Assembly (NCBI RefSeq): GCF_036287215.1 | Contig: NZ_CP142860.1 | Coordinates: forward strand, 2,976,001 to 3,040,000 | Direction of reading: 5' to 3' | From: Caproiciproducens sp. CPB-2 | Lineage (GTDB): Bacteria > Bacillota > Clostridia > Oscillospirales > Acutalibacteraceae | Length of the DNA stretch: 64,000 bases | In this document: piece by piece, positions 43,474 to 50,921 of the stretch | How positions within the stretch are numbered: position 1 is the stretch's first letter | How the letters are laid out: every line of letters starts with the position of its first letter | Notes under the pieces: generated by a model | What the model was told of the DNA's origin: nothing | Database searches by the model: none | What the model saw: the letters and a program-made list of their open reading frames with translations, nothing else | Position numbers and translations under genes: made by a program

Positions 43474-44019
43474 ATGCTGTACTGCCCTAAGTGCCAACTG
43501 CTCATCGACAGCGACGCCGACCGCTGCGCCGCGTGCGGTTCCAAAAAGCTGCGGGAGCCCGGACCGGACGACCCGGTGCTTTTGCTGACGACGGACGAAA
43601 CGAATATCATCATGATCCGGTCCGTCTTTCAGGAAAACGGAATCGTATTTGTCGAGCAGGACAGCGGCTTCGGCTCGCCGCCTTCCATATTGCTTGGCAG
43701 CAGGCCCTTTTACGGGTCCCGCAATATTTTTGTGGCTTTCCGGGATCTGGATACCGCCAAAGAGCTGCTGAACGGGATCGGAATCGCGGACGCGGGGGAC
43801 GCGAAGCTGGAAAGCAGCACCCCTGCGCCGGAGGAAGGGCCCGGACCCGAAGGACCGTCCGAACCGAAAGAGGAGCCGGAACCGATGAGTTCCCGCAAGC
43901 GCTTTTTCTGGCGGATCGTTTCGGCAATGATGTTTATTCTGATTGTGTGGGGCGTTGTGGCGGCGGCCGACTTTCTGGCCAACGCGCTGAAAGCGTTTTT
44001 CACAAAAGGCGGATTTTAA
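43474..44019 (+). CDS. Zinc-ribbon, DUF2007-like membrane protein
   Basis: The start is ambiguous: the ATG at 43474 puts the zinc ribbon at the very N-terminus (MLYCPKC, then CAACGSKKL) and has GGAAG eight bases upstream; an ATG at 43459 would add five residues. The 181-residue protein continues with a DUF2007-like domain (VLLLTTDETNIIMIRSVFQE, then SRNIFVAFRDLDTAKELL), a Pro/Glu-rich linker and one C-terminal membrane helix. DUF2007 proteins are proposed signalling or chaperone-like proteins, without firm function. It lies 18 bases before the sulfhydrylase gene and is probably co-transcribed with it. Confidence 0.7.
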   Translation: MLYCPKCQLLIDSDADRCAACGSKKLREPGPDDPVLLLTTDETNIIMIRSVFQENGIVFVEQDSGFGSPPSILLGSRPFYGSRNIFVAFRDLDTAKELLNGIGIADAGDAKLESSTPAPEEGPGPEGPSEPKEEPEPMSSRKRFFWRIVSAMMFILIVWGVVAAADFLANALKAFFTKGGF

Positions 44020-44037
44020 AGTGAAAGGAAAATTCCA

Positions 44038-45312
44038 TTGAGCCATTACCATCTTGATACGGACTGCATCCACGCGGGTTACGAACCGGGAAACGGAGAA
44101 CCGCGCGCACTGCCCATTGTGCAGAGCACAACCTTTAAATACGACAGCGCGGAAACGCTCGGCGAGCTCTTCGACCTGAAGGCCGACGGATTCTTCTACA
44201 CCCGCCTGGGCAACCCGACCATTGACGCGGTGGAAAAAAAGATCGCCGCCCTGGAAGGCGGCGTCGGCGCGCTGCTGACCTCCTCCGGTCAGGCGGCTTC
44301 CCTGATATCGGTGCTCAACATCTGCCCCGCGGGCGGCCATGTGGTCTGCTCCAGCGCAATTTACGGCGGCACCTTCAACCTGTTTTACAAAACCATGCGC
44401 GAAATGGGACTGGAATTCACCTTTCTTGCCCCCGGCTGCACGAAGGAAGAGCTGAACGCCGCTTTCCGGCCGAACACGCGCTGCGTATTCGCGGAGACGC
44501 TGACCAATCCTTCGCTCGTCGTAACCGATTTAGAGCTGTTCGCGAAAACGGCGCACGCGCACGGTGTCCCCCTCATTGTAGACAACACCTTCCCCACTCC
44601 CATCAACTGCCGCCCGTTTGCTTTCGGCGCCGACATCGTCACCCACTCCACCACGAAGTACATGGACGGTCACGCCGTTCAGGTCGGCGGAGCGATTGTG
44701 GACAGCGGGAATTTCAACTGGGAAAACGGAAAGTTCCCCGGCCTGACCGAACCGGACGAATCCTATCACGGAATCGTCTATACAAAGCAGTTCGGCAAAG
44801 CGGCCTACATTGTAAAAGCCCGCGCGCATCTGATGCGGGACCTTGGCGCGCAGTCGAGCCCGAACAACGCGTTCCTGCTCAACCTGGGATTGGAAACGCT
44901 CGCGCTCAGAATGGAACGGCACTGTTCCAACGCGCTCGCCGTGGCGACGCATCTGGAGCAGAATGACAAAATCGCGTGGGTAAACTATCCCGGCCTGAAA
45001 AGCAGCAAATATTACGAACTCGCGAAAAAGTATATGCCAAACGGCACCTGCGGCGTGATTTCCTTCGGGATAAAGGGCGGGCGCGAAGCCGCCGCCGGAT
45101 TTATGGAGGGCTTAAAGCTCGCGTCCATCGTCATCCATGTGGCGGACCTGCGCACCTGCGTGCTTCACCCGGCCAGCACGACCCACCGCCAGCTGAACGA
45201 CGATCAGCTCAGGGAGGCGGGCATCGGCCCCGACATGATCCGGATGTCGGTCGGCATCGAAAACATCGCGGATATCCTTGAGGATATCGACCAGTCGCTG
45301 AATAACCTGTAA
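44038..45312 (+). CDS. metY: O-acetylhomoserine sulfhydrylase (MetY type)
   Basis: A 424-residue PLP enzyme of the Cys/Met metabolism family. A TTG at 44038 with GAAAGGAAA upstream starts the frame at SHYHLDTDCIHAGYEPGNGE. Family blocks are ALLTSSGQAASLISVLNICP, VDNTFPTPINCRPFAFGADI and VTHSTTKYMDGH, which holds the PLP lysine, then DLRTCVLHPASTTHRQL. Length is that of MetY (about 425), longer than cystathionine synthases. It makes homocysteine from O-acetylhomoserine and sulfide, though a cysteine-forming or other gamma-elimination role is possible. A terminator follows. Confidence 0.9.
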   Translation: MSHYHLDTDCIHAGYEPGNGEPRALPIVQSTTFKYDSAETLGELFDLKADGFFYTRLGNPTIDAVEKKIAALEGGVGALLTSSGQAASLISVLNICPAGGHVVCSSAIYGGTFNLFYKTMREMGLEFTFLAPGCTKEELNAAFRPNTRCVFAETLTNPSLVVTDLELFAKTAHAHGVPLIVDNTFPTPINCRPFAFGADIVTHSTTKYMDGHAVQVGGAIVDSGNFNWENGKFPGLTEPDESYHGIVYTKQFGKAAYIVKARAHLMRDLGAQSSPNNAFLLNLGLETLALRMERHCSNALAVATHLEQNDKIAWVNYPGLKSSKYYELAKKYMPNGTCGVISFGIKGGREAAAGFMEGLKLASIVIHVADLRTCVLHPASTTHRQLNDDQLREAGIGPDMIRMSVGIENIADILEDIDQSLNNL

Positions 45313-45325
45313 ATCATAACATACG

Positions 45326-45356
45326 AAAAGGCGGAACAGCTGCTCCGCCTTTCTAT
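45326..45356 (+). terminator. Terminator after metY
   Basis: AAAGGCGGA (45327-45335) pairs with TCCGCCTTT (45344-45352), followed by T-rich sequence. It ends the zinc-ribbon/metY transcript. Confidence 0.85.
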
Positions 45357-45379
45357 AATTTAACCAAATTTGCTGAATC

Positions 45380-45480
45380 GGGAACTCCCTCAGTCAGGAC
45401 CTCGCCGGTCCGGGCTCCGCCTGCCCCAAACTCCTGCCTCCCTCAAAGAGGGATTTGTTTCGGAGTGCTCCGAGACCGAT
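45380..45480. repeat. Possible degenerate intergenic repeat element
   Basis: The gap between metY and the glutamate synthase operon contains CTCCCTCAGTC, CCTCGCCGG, GGCTCCGCC and CCTCCCTCAAAGAGGGA in order. This resembles the small imperfectly palindromic intergenic repeats spread through many gut Clostridia genomes. Only one copy is in the window, so the assignment is by resemblance alone. Confidence 0.3.
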
Positions 45481-45548
45481 TCAACATGCAACTATTCGAG
45501 AGTATGGCCGAAGGCGCTTCCCGACCGGTAGGTCCGGCAGCCTGCGCT

Positions 45549-46271
45549 TCAGTTAAATGTATAGAGCGATTTATACGGATTTTTCGTATTGGGCGTTAAG
45601 ACATAGAAGTTTCTGGAAAGCACTTCCCGCTTATCGATATGGAAAATACCGCAGAATTCGTCGAGATGGCCGTCGATTGCCGCCATGTCCTCCGGGGAGG
45701 CGGGGGCCGCCTGCACCTGCTTCGGCAGATCCTCCGGAAGCGCCTCGCAGCGGAGGTAAATTTTGCCGCCGTGCATTCCCGTTCCGCAAAGGTTGCCCAC
45801 GGGCACCTTTTTTTCGGAACCCAGGCCCAGCACGACGATAGTGCCGCCGGCCTGGTACTCGCCCAGAAAGTTGCCGGTCTCGCCGCCGATCATGATCAGC
45901 GGCTGGTGCGTCTGATACGCCTTCATATGGATGCCCGCGCGGTACCCCGCGTTGCCCCGCACGAGGATTTTTCCTCCGCGCATCGCGTAGCCGGTGGCGT
46001 CTCCGCTGGAACCGTTGATGATGATGGTCCCCTCGTTCATGGTGTCGCCGGTGGCGTCCTGCGCGTTGCCGTTTACCCGGATGGTGGCGCCGTTCAGATA
46101 GCAGCCCAGATCGTTGCCCGGCACTCCGTTGATCGTGATGTTTTTCCCGCTCATGCCGGAGGCGATGTAGCGCTGCCCAAGGCAGTTGTCCACCGTGATA
46201 TCCGCTTCCGAGGAGACACGGATTTCGTTGTTCAGGTCTTTGAAATGTTGATTGTCCGCATTGATTTTCAT
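45549..46271 (-). CDS. Split glutamate synthase, GXGXG (GltB C-terminal) domain subunit
   Basis: A 240-residue protein consisting of the beta-helix GXGXG domain found at the C-terminus of bacterial glutamate synthase. Regular glycine-rich turns are visible: GMSGKNITINGVPGNDLG, ATGDTMNEGTIIINGSSGD, AMRGGKILVRGNAGYRAG and GGETGNFLGEYQAGG. In archaeal-style split GOGAT this domain is a separate gene; it links the glutaminase and FMN domains of the complex. It is the last gene of a five-gene operon, overlapping the FAD reductase gene by four bases. Confidence 0.92.
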   Translation of the reverse strand: MKINADNQHFKDLNNEIRVSSEADITVDNCLGQRYIASGMSGKNITINGVPGNDLGCYLNGATIRVNGNAQDATGDTMNEGTIIINGSSGDATGYAMRGGKILVRGNAGYRAGIHMKAYQTHQPLIMIGGETGNFLGEYQAGGTIVVLGLGSEKKVPVGNLCGTGMHGGKIYLRCEALPEDLPKQVQAAPASPEDMAAIDGHLDEFCGIFHIDKREVLSRNFYVLTPNTKNPYKSLYTFN

Positions 46272-47509
46272 TCTTTGGCACCTCCGAGCTTAACGGCCCT
46301 TTCTGACGCGGTAAACGCCATGAGCTGCGGTTTTTCCTTAATCAGTTCGTAATCGACGGTGTCGAGCGGGGTCCTTTCGCGGATCAGCGAAGTGTAGATT
46401 CCCGCCCTGGCGACGTCGCCGATCAGGATGAAGCCCTTTAACAGATTGTCTTTCGAGACCAGCTTTTTATAAGTCTGTTCGGTCCGCACCACATAGGCCT
46501 CTCCGTCGTAGCTTCCGGCGGTGATGATATGCAGCCCGAAAAATCCGATCGCGTTCATCGGGATGGCCTTGTCGTAGACCTTTTCCCCGCCCGCCATATT
46601 GATGCCTGCGGTCTCGCCCTGCATATACGCGTTGGGCAAAAGGGCGAGCACGCGGTACTGACCGGAGGTGATGTCGTAGCTTTCACTGCAGTCGCCCGCC
46701 GCGTAAACGCCGTCCAGATTCGTGGCGCAGTGGATGTCGGAAACGATTCCCTTATTGACCTTGCAGCCGATGTCCGCGGCAAGCTTCGTCTCCGGGCGGA
46801 CGCCGACCGCGACAATCAGGACGTCGAACTCCAGCTTTCCGCCGCTTTTCAGCAGAGCGGAATTTTTGGTAAACTGTACGACGCTGTCGCTGAGGATAAA
46901 GGTTACCCCCTGCTCCTCAATATGCTTCTGCACGATTTCGGAGCCCGCTTCGTCGAGGATGCTCGGCAGGATGCGGGGCGCCAGGTCCACAACGGTAATC
47001 TGCTTTACCTTGCTGCAGATTCCCTCCGCGCATTTCAGGCCGATCAGGCCCGCGCCGACGATCAGCACGCGGCTTTCCTGATCAATGACCTTCTGTAAGG
47101 CCGCCGCGTCGTCCAGCTTCATAAAGCTGAACTGATTCTCCACTTCCCCCAGCCCCGCCATGGGCGGAACAAAGGGGGAGGAACCGGTCGCGAAAAGCAG
47201 CTTGTCAAATTCGATCCCGTCCCCGCTGTCCAAAAGGACTTTTTTGTTTTCGTAATCCACCCCGGTAACCGTAACCCCTAAAAGCGGGGTCACCCGGTTG
47301 TCTTCATAAAAGGTGTCCGGACGGTACTTCATGCGCTGCCGGGTGGTTTTTCCGTAAAGGAGGTAGGAAATCAGCGGACGCGAATAAACATGATGCGGCT
47401 CTTTGGAAATCACCGTGATGTTTCCGGCTTTATCCACGGAGCGGATGCCTTCGATGCAGCCGACAGCCGCAGTCGAGTTTCCGATAATGACATAATTCAT
47501 TCTGCTCAC
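46268..47509 (-). CDS. FAD/NAD(P)-dependent oxidoreductase of the split glutamate synthase operon
   Basis: A 413-residue pyridine nucleotide-disulfide oxidoreductase family protein. The FAD site is MNYVIIGNSTAAVGCIEGIR, and the NAD(P) site VLIVGAGLIGLKCAEGI near residue 145. The second FAD motif is GVYAAGDCSESYDI near residue 265. It resembles NADH-rubredoxin reductases and the nitrite reductase large-subunit N-terminus. Within this operon it most likely passes electrons from NAD(P)H to the ferredoxin next door and on to the FMN synthase subunit, replacing GltD; that role is inferred from position. The start overlaps the ferredoxin gene by four bases. Confidence 0.88.
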   Translation of the reverse strand: MSRMNYVIIGNSTAAVGCIEGIRSVDKAGNITVISKEPHHVYSRPLISYLLYGKTTRQRMKYRPDTFYEDNRVTPLLGVTVTGVDYENKKVLLDSGDGIEFDKLLFATGSSPFVPPMAGLGEVENQFSFMKLDDAAALQKVIDQESRVLIVGAGLIGLKCAEGICSKVKQITVVDLAPRILPSILDEAGSEIVQKHIEEQGVTFILSDSVVQFTKNSALLKSGGKLEFDVLIVAVGVRPETKLAADIGCKVNKGIVSDIHCATNLDGVYAAGDCSESYDITSGQYRVLALLPNAYMQGETAGINMAGGEKVYDKAIPMNAIGFFGLHIITAGSYDGEAYVVRTEQTYKKLVSKDNLLKGFILIGDVARAGIYTSLIRERTPLDTVDYELIKEKPQLMAFTASERAVKLGGAKE

Positions 47510-47937
47510 CTCTCCTCAAAAACGATCGCCTTGTTCGGGCAGCCCCGCACGCACGCCGGCTCTCCGAAGCTGTTGTTCGTGCAGAGCTCGCATTTCTGAA
47601 TGACGCTGCCGTCGTTCCCCGGCATGATCGCGCCGTAGGGGCATATCATAACGCAGGTGTAGCAGCCCACGCATTTGTCCTTGTCGACCTCGATGACTCC
47701 GTTATCCACGCTGAGCGCGCCGGTAATGCAGCTTTTCACGCAGAGCGGTTCCGTACAGTGGCGGCAGGAAACGGCAAAGCTGATCCCCTGGTTTTCCTCG
47801 ATCCGTATCCTCGGGTTGATATGAATATCCTTGAGCGCCTTGACCATATCGTCGCTGCCGGAATTGGCAAAAGCGCAGTTGTATTCGCAAAGATGGCACC
47901 CGAGACACCATTTCTCATTTACATAGATCCTTTTCAT
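47506..47937 (-). CDS. Four-cluster 4Fe-4S ferredoxin of the split glutamate synthase operon
   Basis: A 143-residue iron-sulfur protein of the DMSO-reductase beta-subunit type. Four cysteine groups are visible: CLGCHLCEYNC, CRHCTEPLCVKSC, CVGCYTCVMICPYG and CELCTNNSFGEPACVRGCP, enough for four 4Fe-4S clusters. It should carry electrons between the FAD reductase and the FMN-containing glutamate synthase subunit. It sits three bases after the latter gene and overlaps the former by four. Confidence 0.92.
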   Translation of the reverse strand: MKRIYVNEKWCLGCHLCEYNCAFANSGSDDMVKALKDIHINPRIRIEENQGISFAVSCRHCTEPLCVKSCITGALSVDNGVIEVDKDKCVGCYTCVMICPYGAIMPGNDGSVIQKCELCTNNSFGEPACVRGCPNKAIVFEER

Positions 47938-47940
47938 CGC

Positions 47941-49449
47941 TTATTCCCCCGCATGCTTGATACCAAGAATCTCAAGCTCTTTCTCATTTAATCCGATCCC
48001 GCGAAGCATCAGGCGGTTGCCCTTGAGCGCTTCAATCGAATTGATTCCCATGCCGCCCATCATTTCCTTGATTTCGTGCTGCCACGCGGAGACAAGGTTG
48101 ACGAGGCGCTTATAGCCGATATCGGGGTTCAGGCGTTTGACAAGGTCCGGCCGCTGGGTCGCGATGCCCCAGTTGCATTTGCCCGTCTGGCAGCTGCGGC
48201 AAAGGTGACAGCCAAGCGCCAGAAGCGCCGCCGTCGCGATGTACACCGCGTCCGCGCCTAAAGCGATGGCCTTGACGATATCCGCGGAGTTGCGGATGCT
48301 GCCGCCGACGACAAGGGAAACGTTGTTGCGGATTTTCTCCTGACGGAGCCGCTCGTCCACAGCCGCGAGCGCAAGCTCGATCGGGATACCGACGTTGTCG
48401 CGGATTCTGGTCGGGGCGGCGCCGGTGCCGCCGCGGTAGCCGTCGATGGCGATGATGTCCGCTCCGCTGCGGGCAATGCCGCTGGCGATGGCGGCGACAT
48501 TGTGCACCGCCGCGATTTTTACAATGACCGGCTTTTTATAGTTGGTGGCCTCTTTCAGGGAGTAAACCAGCTGGCGGAGGTCCTCGATCGAATAGATGTC
48601 GTGATGGGGCGCAGGAGAAATCGCGTCCGAGCCCTCCGGGATCATTCTGGTGCGGGAAACGTCGCCGACGATCTTCGCTCCGGGCAGATGCCCGCCGATT
48701 CCCGGCTTCGCGCCCTGACCGATTTTGATTTCAATTGCCGCGCCGGCTTCCAGATAGTCCTTATGTACCCCGAAACGTCCGGACGCAACCTGCACGATGG
48801 TGTTCGCGCCGTACCGGTAAAAGTCCTCGTGCAGCCCGCCCTCGCCGGTGTTGTAGTAAATGCCCAGTTCCTGGGCGGCCCTCGCAAGGCTTTCATGCGC
48901 GTTGTAGCTGAGGGAACCGTAGCTCATGGCGGAAAACATCACCGGCACGGAAAGCTCCAGATTCGGGGGAAGGTTTTCCGTGTTGAGGCTGCCGTCCGCG
49001 TTGCGCTCCAGTTTTTCCGGCCGCTTGCCCAGAAAGGTTCTGGTTTCCATCGGCTCGCGCAGCGGGTCGATGGACGGATTCGTCACCTGCGACGCGTTGA
49101 TCAGGATCTTATCCCAGTAAACCGGATACGGCTTCGGGTTGCCCATGGAGGAAAGCAGCATGCCGCCCGATCCGGCCTGACGGTATACCTCGCCGATGAC
49201 CTCGTTCGTCCAGTTGGCGTTCGTCTTGAAGGTGTGGTCGGACTTTACGATTTTCAGGGCCCTTGTCGGGCAAAGCGCCACACAGCGGTGACAGTCGACG
49301 CACCTGGACTCGTCGCTCTTCATCAAATTCAGTTCCGCGTCGTAGGAATGCACCTCGTTGGCGCACTGTCGTTCGCACACGCGGCAGGCAATGCAGCGCT
49401 GCGGATTGCGGATCACTTCATATTCAGGATATAAGAAATCGACAGGCAT
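47941..49449 (-). CDS. Split glutamate synthase, FMN-binding synthase subunit with N-terminal ferredoxin domain
   Basis: A 502-residue protein with a 2[4Fe-4S] domain at the N-terminus (CIACRVCERQCANEV and CVDCHRCVALCPTRAL), followed by the glutamate synthase central barrel. Blocks include VPVMFSAMSYGSLSYNAHES, GQGAKPGIGGHLPGAKI, GADIIAIDGYRGGTGAAPTR for FMN binding, and the iron-sulfur loop CHLCRSCQTGKCNWGIATQ. It makes glutamate from 2-oxoglutarate and ammonia delivered by the amidotransferase subunit. Bacterial GltB fuses these parts; here they are separate as in archaea and many Clostridia. It starts one base into the end of the amidotransferase gene. Confidence 0.95.
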   Translation of the reverse strand: MPVDFLYPEYEVIRNPQRCIACRVCERQCANEVHSYDAELNLMKSDESRCVDCHRCVALCPTRALKIVKSDHTFKTNANWTNEVIGEVYRQAGSGGMLLSSMGNPKPYPVYWDKILINASQVTNPSIDPLREPMETRTFLGKRPEKLERNADGSLNTENLPPNLELSVPVMFSAMSYGSLSYNAHESLARAAQELGIYYNTGEGGLHEDFYRYGANTIVQVASGRFGVHKDYLEAGAAIEIKIGQGAKPGIGGHLPGAKIVGDVSRTRMIPEGSDAISPAPHHDIYSIEDLRQLVYSLKEATNYKKPVIVKIAAVHNVAAIASGIARSGADIIAIDGYRGGTGAAPTRIRDNVGIPIELALAAVDERLRQEKIRNNVSLVVGGSIRNSADIVKAIALGADAVYIATAALLALGCHLCRSCQTGKCNWGIATQRPDLVKRLNPDIGYKRLVNLVSAWQHEIKEMMGGMGINSIEALKGNRLMLRGIGLNEKELEILGIKHAGE

Positions 49450-50543
49450 TATGCATCCACCCCCTCATTTAACGTTACGATGACCGGTTCTCCGCCTCTG
49501 GGGGCGAAGGTTCTGTCCGGGTCCGGCTCAATCGCGCGGATCGCGCATTCCTCGCTTGCCACATAGGCCATGTCGCCCTTTTCGGCGACGACCATGGAGC
49601 GCAACTTCAGACGGTCGTTCAGCGCCATCATGCCGCCGCTGAAGCCCAGCAGGATGGAGAACGGGCCGGTAATCAGCAGGCTGGAAAACACGTTTCTCAG
49701 GTAGGTGAACTTTTTGCGTTCCGCCTCCGGCATCCGGTCGATCTCACTCCAGAACGGGGCGGCGATGACGTCTGCGGCCTCTTTCAGGCTGAGCCCCTGT
49801 TTCCGGTTCAGGTAATCGATAATATAGGTAATCACTTCGGTATCGGTCAGAAGCGTACATTTGTAGCCGAACATCTCAATGAAACGGCGGTTCGCGTCGT
49901 AGGAGGAAATTTCACCGTTATGTACAATGGAATAGTCCAGCATGGCGAACGGGTGCGCCCCGCCCCACCAGCCCGGCGTGTTGGTCGGGTAACGCCCGTG
50001 CGCCGTCCAGCAGTAGCCCTCGTAGTTTTCCAGACAGTAGTATCTCCCCACATCCTCCGGGAAGCCGACCGCCTTGAACACGCCCATGTTCTTTCCGCTG
50101 GAAAACACATAGGCGTCCTTGATCTGCGTGTTGATCTTTACCACGCAGCGCGCGACAAATTCCCTTTCGTCCAATTGCGTATCCTTGAGCAGCTTTTCAA
50201 ACGGCAGGCCGAAATAGCGCCATATTGCAGGTTCATCCGTAATTTCCGGCATTTTTCGGGTCGGAATCTTTTCCGCGACCGTCACGTCGAAGTTCGCCAT
50301 GATCTCTTTTTCGCATTCCTCTTTGGCGCGGGCGCTGCCGTAGAAAACATGGAACGCGTACAGATCCCTGTTATGCGGATAAATTCCGTAGGCCGCAAAT
50401 CCTCCGCCCAATCCATTGCTGCGGTCGTGCATGGTGGTAATGGAACGAATGATGGCCTCGCCATTCATTTTCTTTCCGCTGCGCGAAAAAATTCCCGATA
50501 TGGCGCAGCCCGAAGGTATCCTTACATCTCCCTCTAATTGCAT
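49449..50543 (-). CDS. Split glutamate synthase, class II glutamine amidotransferase subunit
   Basis: The ATG at 50541-50543 with GGGAGGT upstream gives 364 residues. The protein starts MQLEGDVRIPSGCAISGIFS, so the expected catalytic cysteine is residue 13 and must be exposed by removal of a 12-residue propeptide, as in other Ntn amidotransferases. Further class II motifs are TAHGRYPTNTPGWWGGAHPF and VHNGEISSYDANRR. It releases ammonia from glutamine and channels it to the FMN subunit. First gene of the operon, divergent from the glutamine synthetase gene, so the two nitrogen enzymes share a regulatory gap. Confidence 0.93.
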   Translation of the reverse strand: MQLEGDVRIPSGCAISGIFSRSGKKMNGEAIIRSITTMHDRSNGLGGGFAAYGIYPHNRDLYAFHVFYGSARAKEECEKEIMANFDVTVAEKIPTRKMPEITDEPAIWRYFGLPFEKLLKDTQLDEREFVARCVVKINTQIKDAYVFSSGKNMGVFKAVGFPEDVGRYYCLENYEGYCWTAHGRYPTNTPGWWGGAHPFAMLDYSIVHNGEISSYDANRRFIEMFGYKCTLLTDTEVITYIIDYLNRKQGLSLKEAADVIAAPFWSEIDRMPEAERKKFTYLRNVFSSLLITGPFSILLGFSGGMMALNDRLKLRSMVVAEKGDMAYVASEECAIRAIEPDPDRTFAPRGGEPVIVTLNEGVDA

Positions 50544-50801
50544 AAAAAATTGACCTCCCTGCAATTTCGTATTCCGACGCATTTTATGCCCCGTCAGCAA
50601 AAATTGCGAAATTCACAGCTTTCGGCTGTTTACTAAGATTTGCGTTTTTTTATAATATAATGTTTAGGCTCTAATGTCAATAGATTTTGCATAATTATGG
50701 TATTAAAATTGCAGGTTAGTGCAATTTTCCATAAAACTTTATTAATAACAGGACGGTTATGCATGTAATATTATCAAATCCTGCAAATTTTTATTTTTTT
50801 A
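50544..50801. other. AT-rich divergent gap between glutamate synthase and glutamine synthetase
   Basis: Very AT-rich sequence with runs of A and T, holding the unassigned promoter of the leftward glutamate synthase operon. No gene or clear operator was identified apart from the glutamine synthetase promoter at its right end. Confidence 0.5.
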
Positions 50802-50830
50802 TTGACATTCCGTCCCGGCTGTCATATAAT
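50802..50830 (+). promoter_or_regulatory. Perfect consensus promoter of the glutamine synthetase gene
   Basis: TTGACA at 50802-50807 and TATAAT at 50825-50830 with exactly 17 bases between: a full sigma-A consensus. Such strength suggests that control is applied after initiation, which fits the hairpins directly downstream. Confidence 0.9.
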
Positions 50831-50831
50831 A

Positions 50832-50888
50832 AGCGCATAGCAGCAAAGGCGCTGTAGGGATTTGCCCTATAGTGTCTTCTTTTTTTAT
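50832..50888 (+). promoter_or_regulatory. Probable transcription attenuator in the glutamine synthetase leader
   Basis: Directly after the promoter, AGCGC (50832-50836) can pair with GCGCT (50849-50853). CTGTAGGG (50852-50859) can pair with CCCTATAG (50865-50872), and a long T-run follows. The two stems share two bases, so they compete. The second with its T-run is an intrinsic terminator in front of the gene. The layout recalls antitermination leaders controlled by ANTAR proteins, but the hexaloop consensus of those is not clearly present. Confidence 0.6.
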
Positions 50889-50921
50889 TCTTTTTTGTAA
50901 TTTATGTAGGGAGTGATTTTC

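Noticed and set aside
44020..44037. A SAM riboswitch or T-box for metY
   Set aside because: Only 18 bases separate metY from the upstream gene and no conserved riboswitch elements are seen upstream of the pair.
50832..50888. Glutamine riboswitch or clear ANTAR dual-hairpin motif before glutamine synthetase
   Set aside because: The glnA RNA consensus is absent and the hairpin loops do not show the A1-G4 hexaloop pattern. Only a generic terminator-type attenuator is supported.
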